Of a stretch of 15,595 nucleotides of DNA, positions 15,457-15,595 are shown in pieces. Made by a program: the position numbers and the translations under genes. Position 1 is the stretch's first letter. Each line of letters starts with the position of its first letter. The notes under the pieces were generated by a model. The model was given only the letters and a program-made list of their open reading frames with translations, searched no databases and was not told where the DNA came from. The DNA is from Synergistales bacterium (lineage in GTDB: Bacteria; Synergistota; Synergistia; Synergistales; Aminobacteriaceae): contig BNVG01000038.1 of assembly GCA_025997935.1 (NCBI GenBank), positions 1 through 15,595 of the forward strand. Reading direction: 5' to 3'.

Positions 15457-15595
15457 TTGGCGTCAGTGGCGGCTAAACCTTGGTGGAGAGAGACCATAGA
15501 GACAGTCATATGGGCTCTCATATTGGCCCTTATCATAAGGACTTTTGTTATACAGGCCTTCTGGATACCCAGCGGCTCTATGATACCGACTCTCC
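15457..15595 (+). CDS. lepB: Signal peptidase I, N-terminal fragment (right copy)
   Basis: Membrane protease that removes signal peptides from exported proteins, such as the binding protein in this window. The 46 visible residues show a short cytoplasmic tail (AAKPWWRETIET), one hydrophobic anchor (about 17-36) and then IPSGSMIPTL, the box B motif of the family with the catalytic serine at residue 41. The frame runs off the window, so the catalytic lysine and the rest are missing. TTG 15457 is chosen because GGGGG at 15444-15448 is eight bases upstream. ATG 15442 and GTG 15466 are in-frame alternatives. The family call is firm; the start is not. Confidence 0.82.
   Translation, partial: MASVAAKPWWRETIETVIWALILALIIRTFVIQAFWIPSGSMIPTL

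Larger units (their letters stand above)
7860..15595 (-). repeat. Right arm of the 7.7-kb inverted repeat
   Basis: Reverse complement of 1-7736. Together with the loop, this arm probably represents the true genomic order, because its inner junction keeps the tuf promoter and leader intact. The outer end is cut inside lepB at exactly the same base as the left arm. Confidence 0.97.

Noticed and set aside
1..15595. Composite transposon or IS with long terminal inverted repeats
   Set aside because: No transposase or integrase and no target duplication can be seen. The arms consist of housekeeping and transport genes and reach the window edges.
1..15595. Linear replicon or plasmid with hairpin telomere, or a phage palindrome
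   Set aside because: There are no replication, telomere-resolvase or phage genes. The centre is an interrupted tuf gene, which fits a fold-back of chromosomal DNA better.

Overview
The window is a near-complete inverted duplication. Bases 1-7736 and 7860-15595 are reverse complements of each other (position x pairs with 15596-x), joined by a 123-base single-copy loop at 7737-7859. Every gene outside the loop therefore appears twice, once per strand, and the window holds only about 7.86 kb of distinct sequence.

The distinct locus, read outward to inward, contains: the 5' end of a signal peptidase I gene (lepB), cut by the window edge; a small two-helix membrane protein of unknown function; a divergent intergenic region; the translational GTPase typA/bipA; and a four-gene ABC importer operon. 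The operon encodes a periplasmic binding protein, an ATPase, a fused two-domain permease and a second ATPase, and ends in a strong intrinsic terminator. The importer belongs to the FbpABC/AfuABC superfamily (ferric iron, hexose-phosphate or aminoethylphosphonate type), but its substrate cannot be fixed from the sequence. After the terminator come a good sigma-70 promoter and then the loop. Read on the minus strand, the loop is the 5' leader, ribosome binding site and first codons of tuf (elongation factor Tu; MAKEKFDR...).

The loop shows how the palindrome formed. The junction at 7859/7860 looks native, because promoter, leader, ribosome binding site and tuf start line up. The junction at 7736/7737 breaks tuf after about nine codons and folds back into the promoter region at a short complementary sequence. 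This is the signature of a template-switch (fold-back) chimera, as made by multiple-displacement amplification or by assembling through a hairpin. A genuine chromosomal palindrome cannot be excluded from sequence alone. I see no mobile element, CRISPR array, tRNA, rRNA or defence system, and I regard the duplication as more likely technical than biological.

The organism appears to be a Gram-negative bacterium of moderately high G+C with strong purine-rich ribosome binding sites and an exported binding protein. Gene style and protein sequences remind me of Synergistota, but this is an impression and not a demonstrated assignment.
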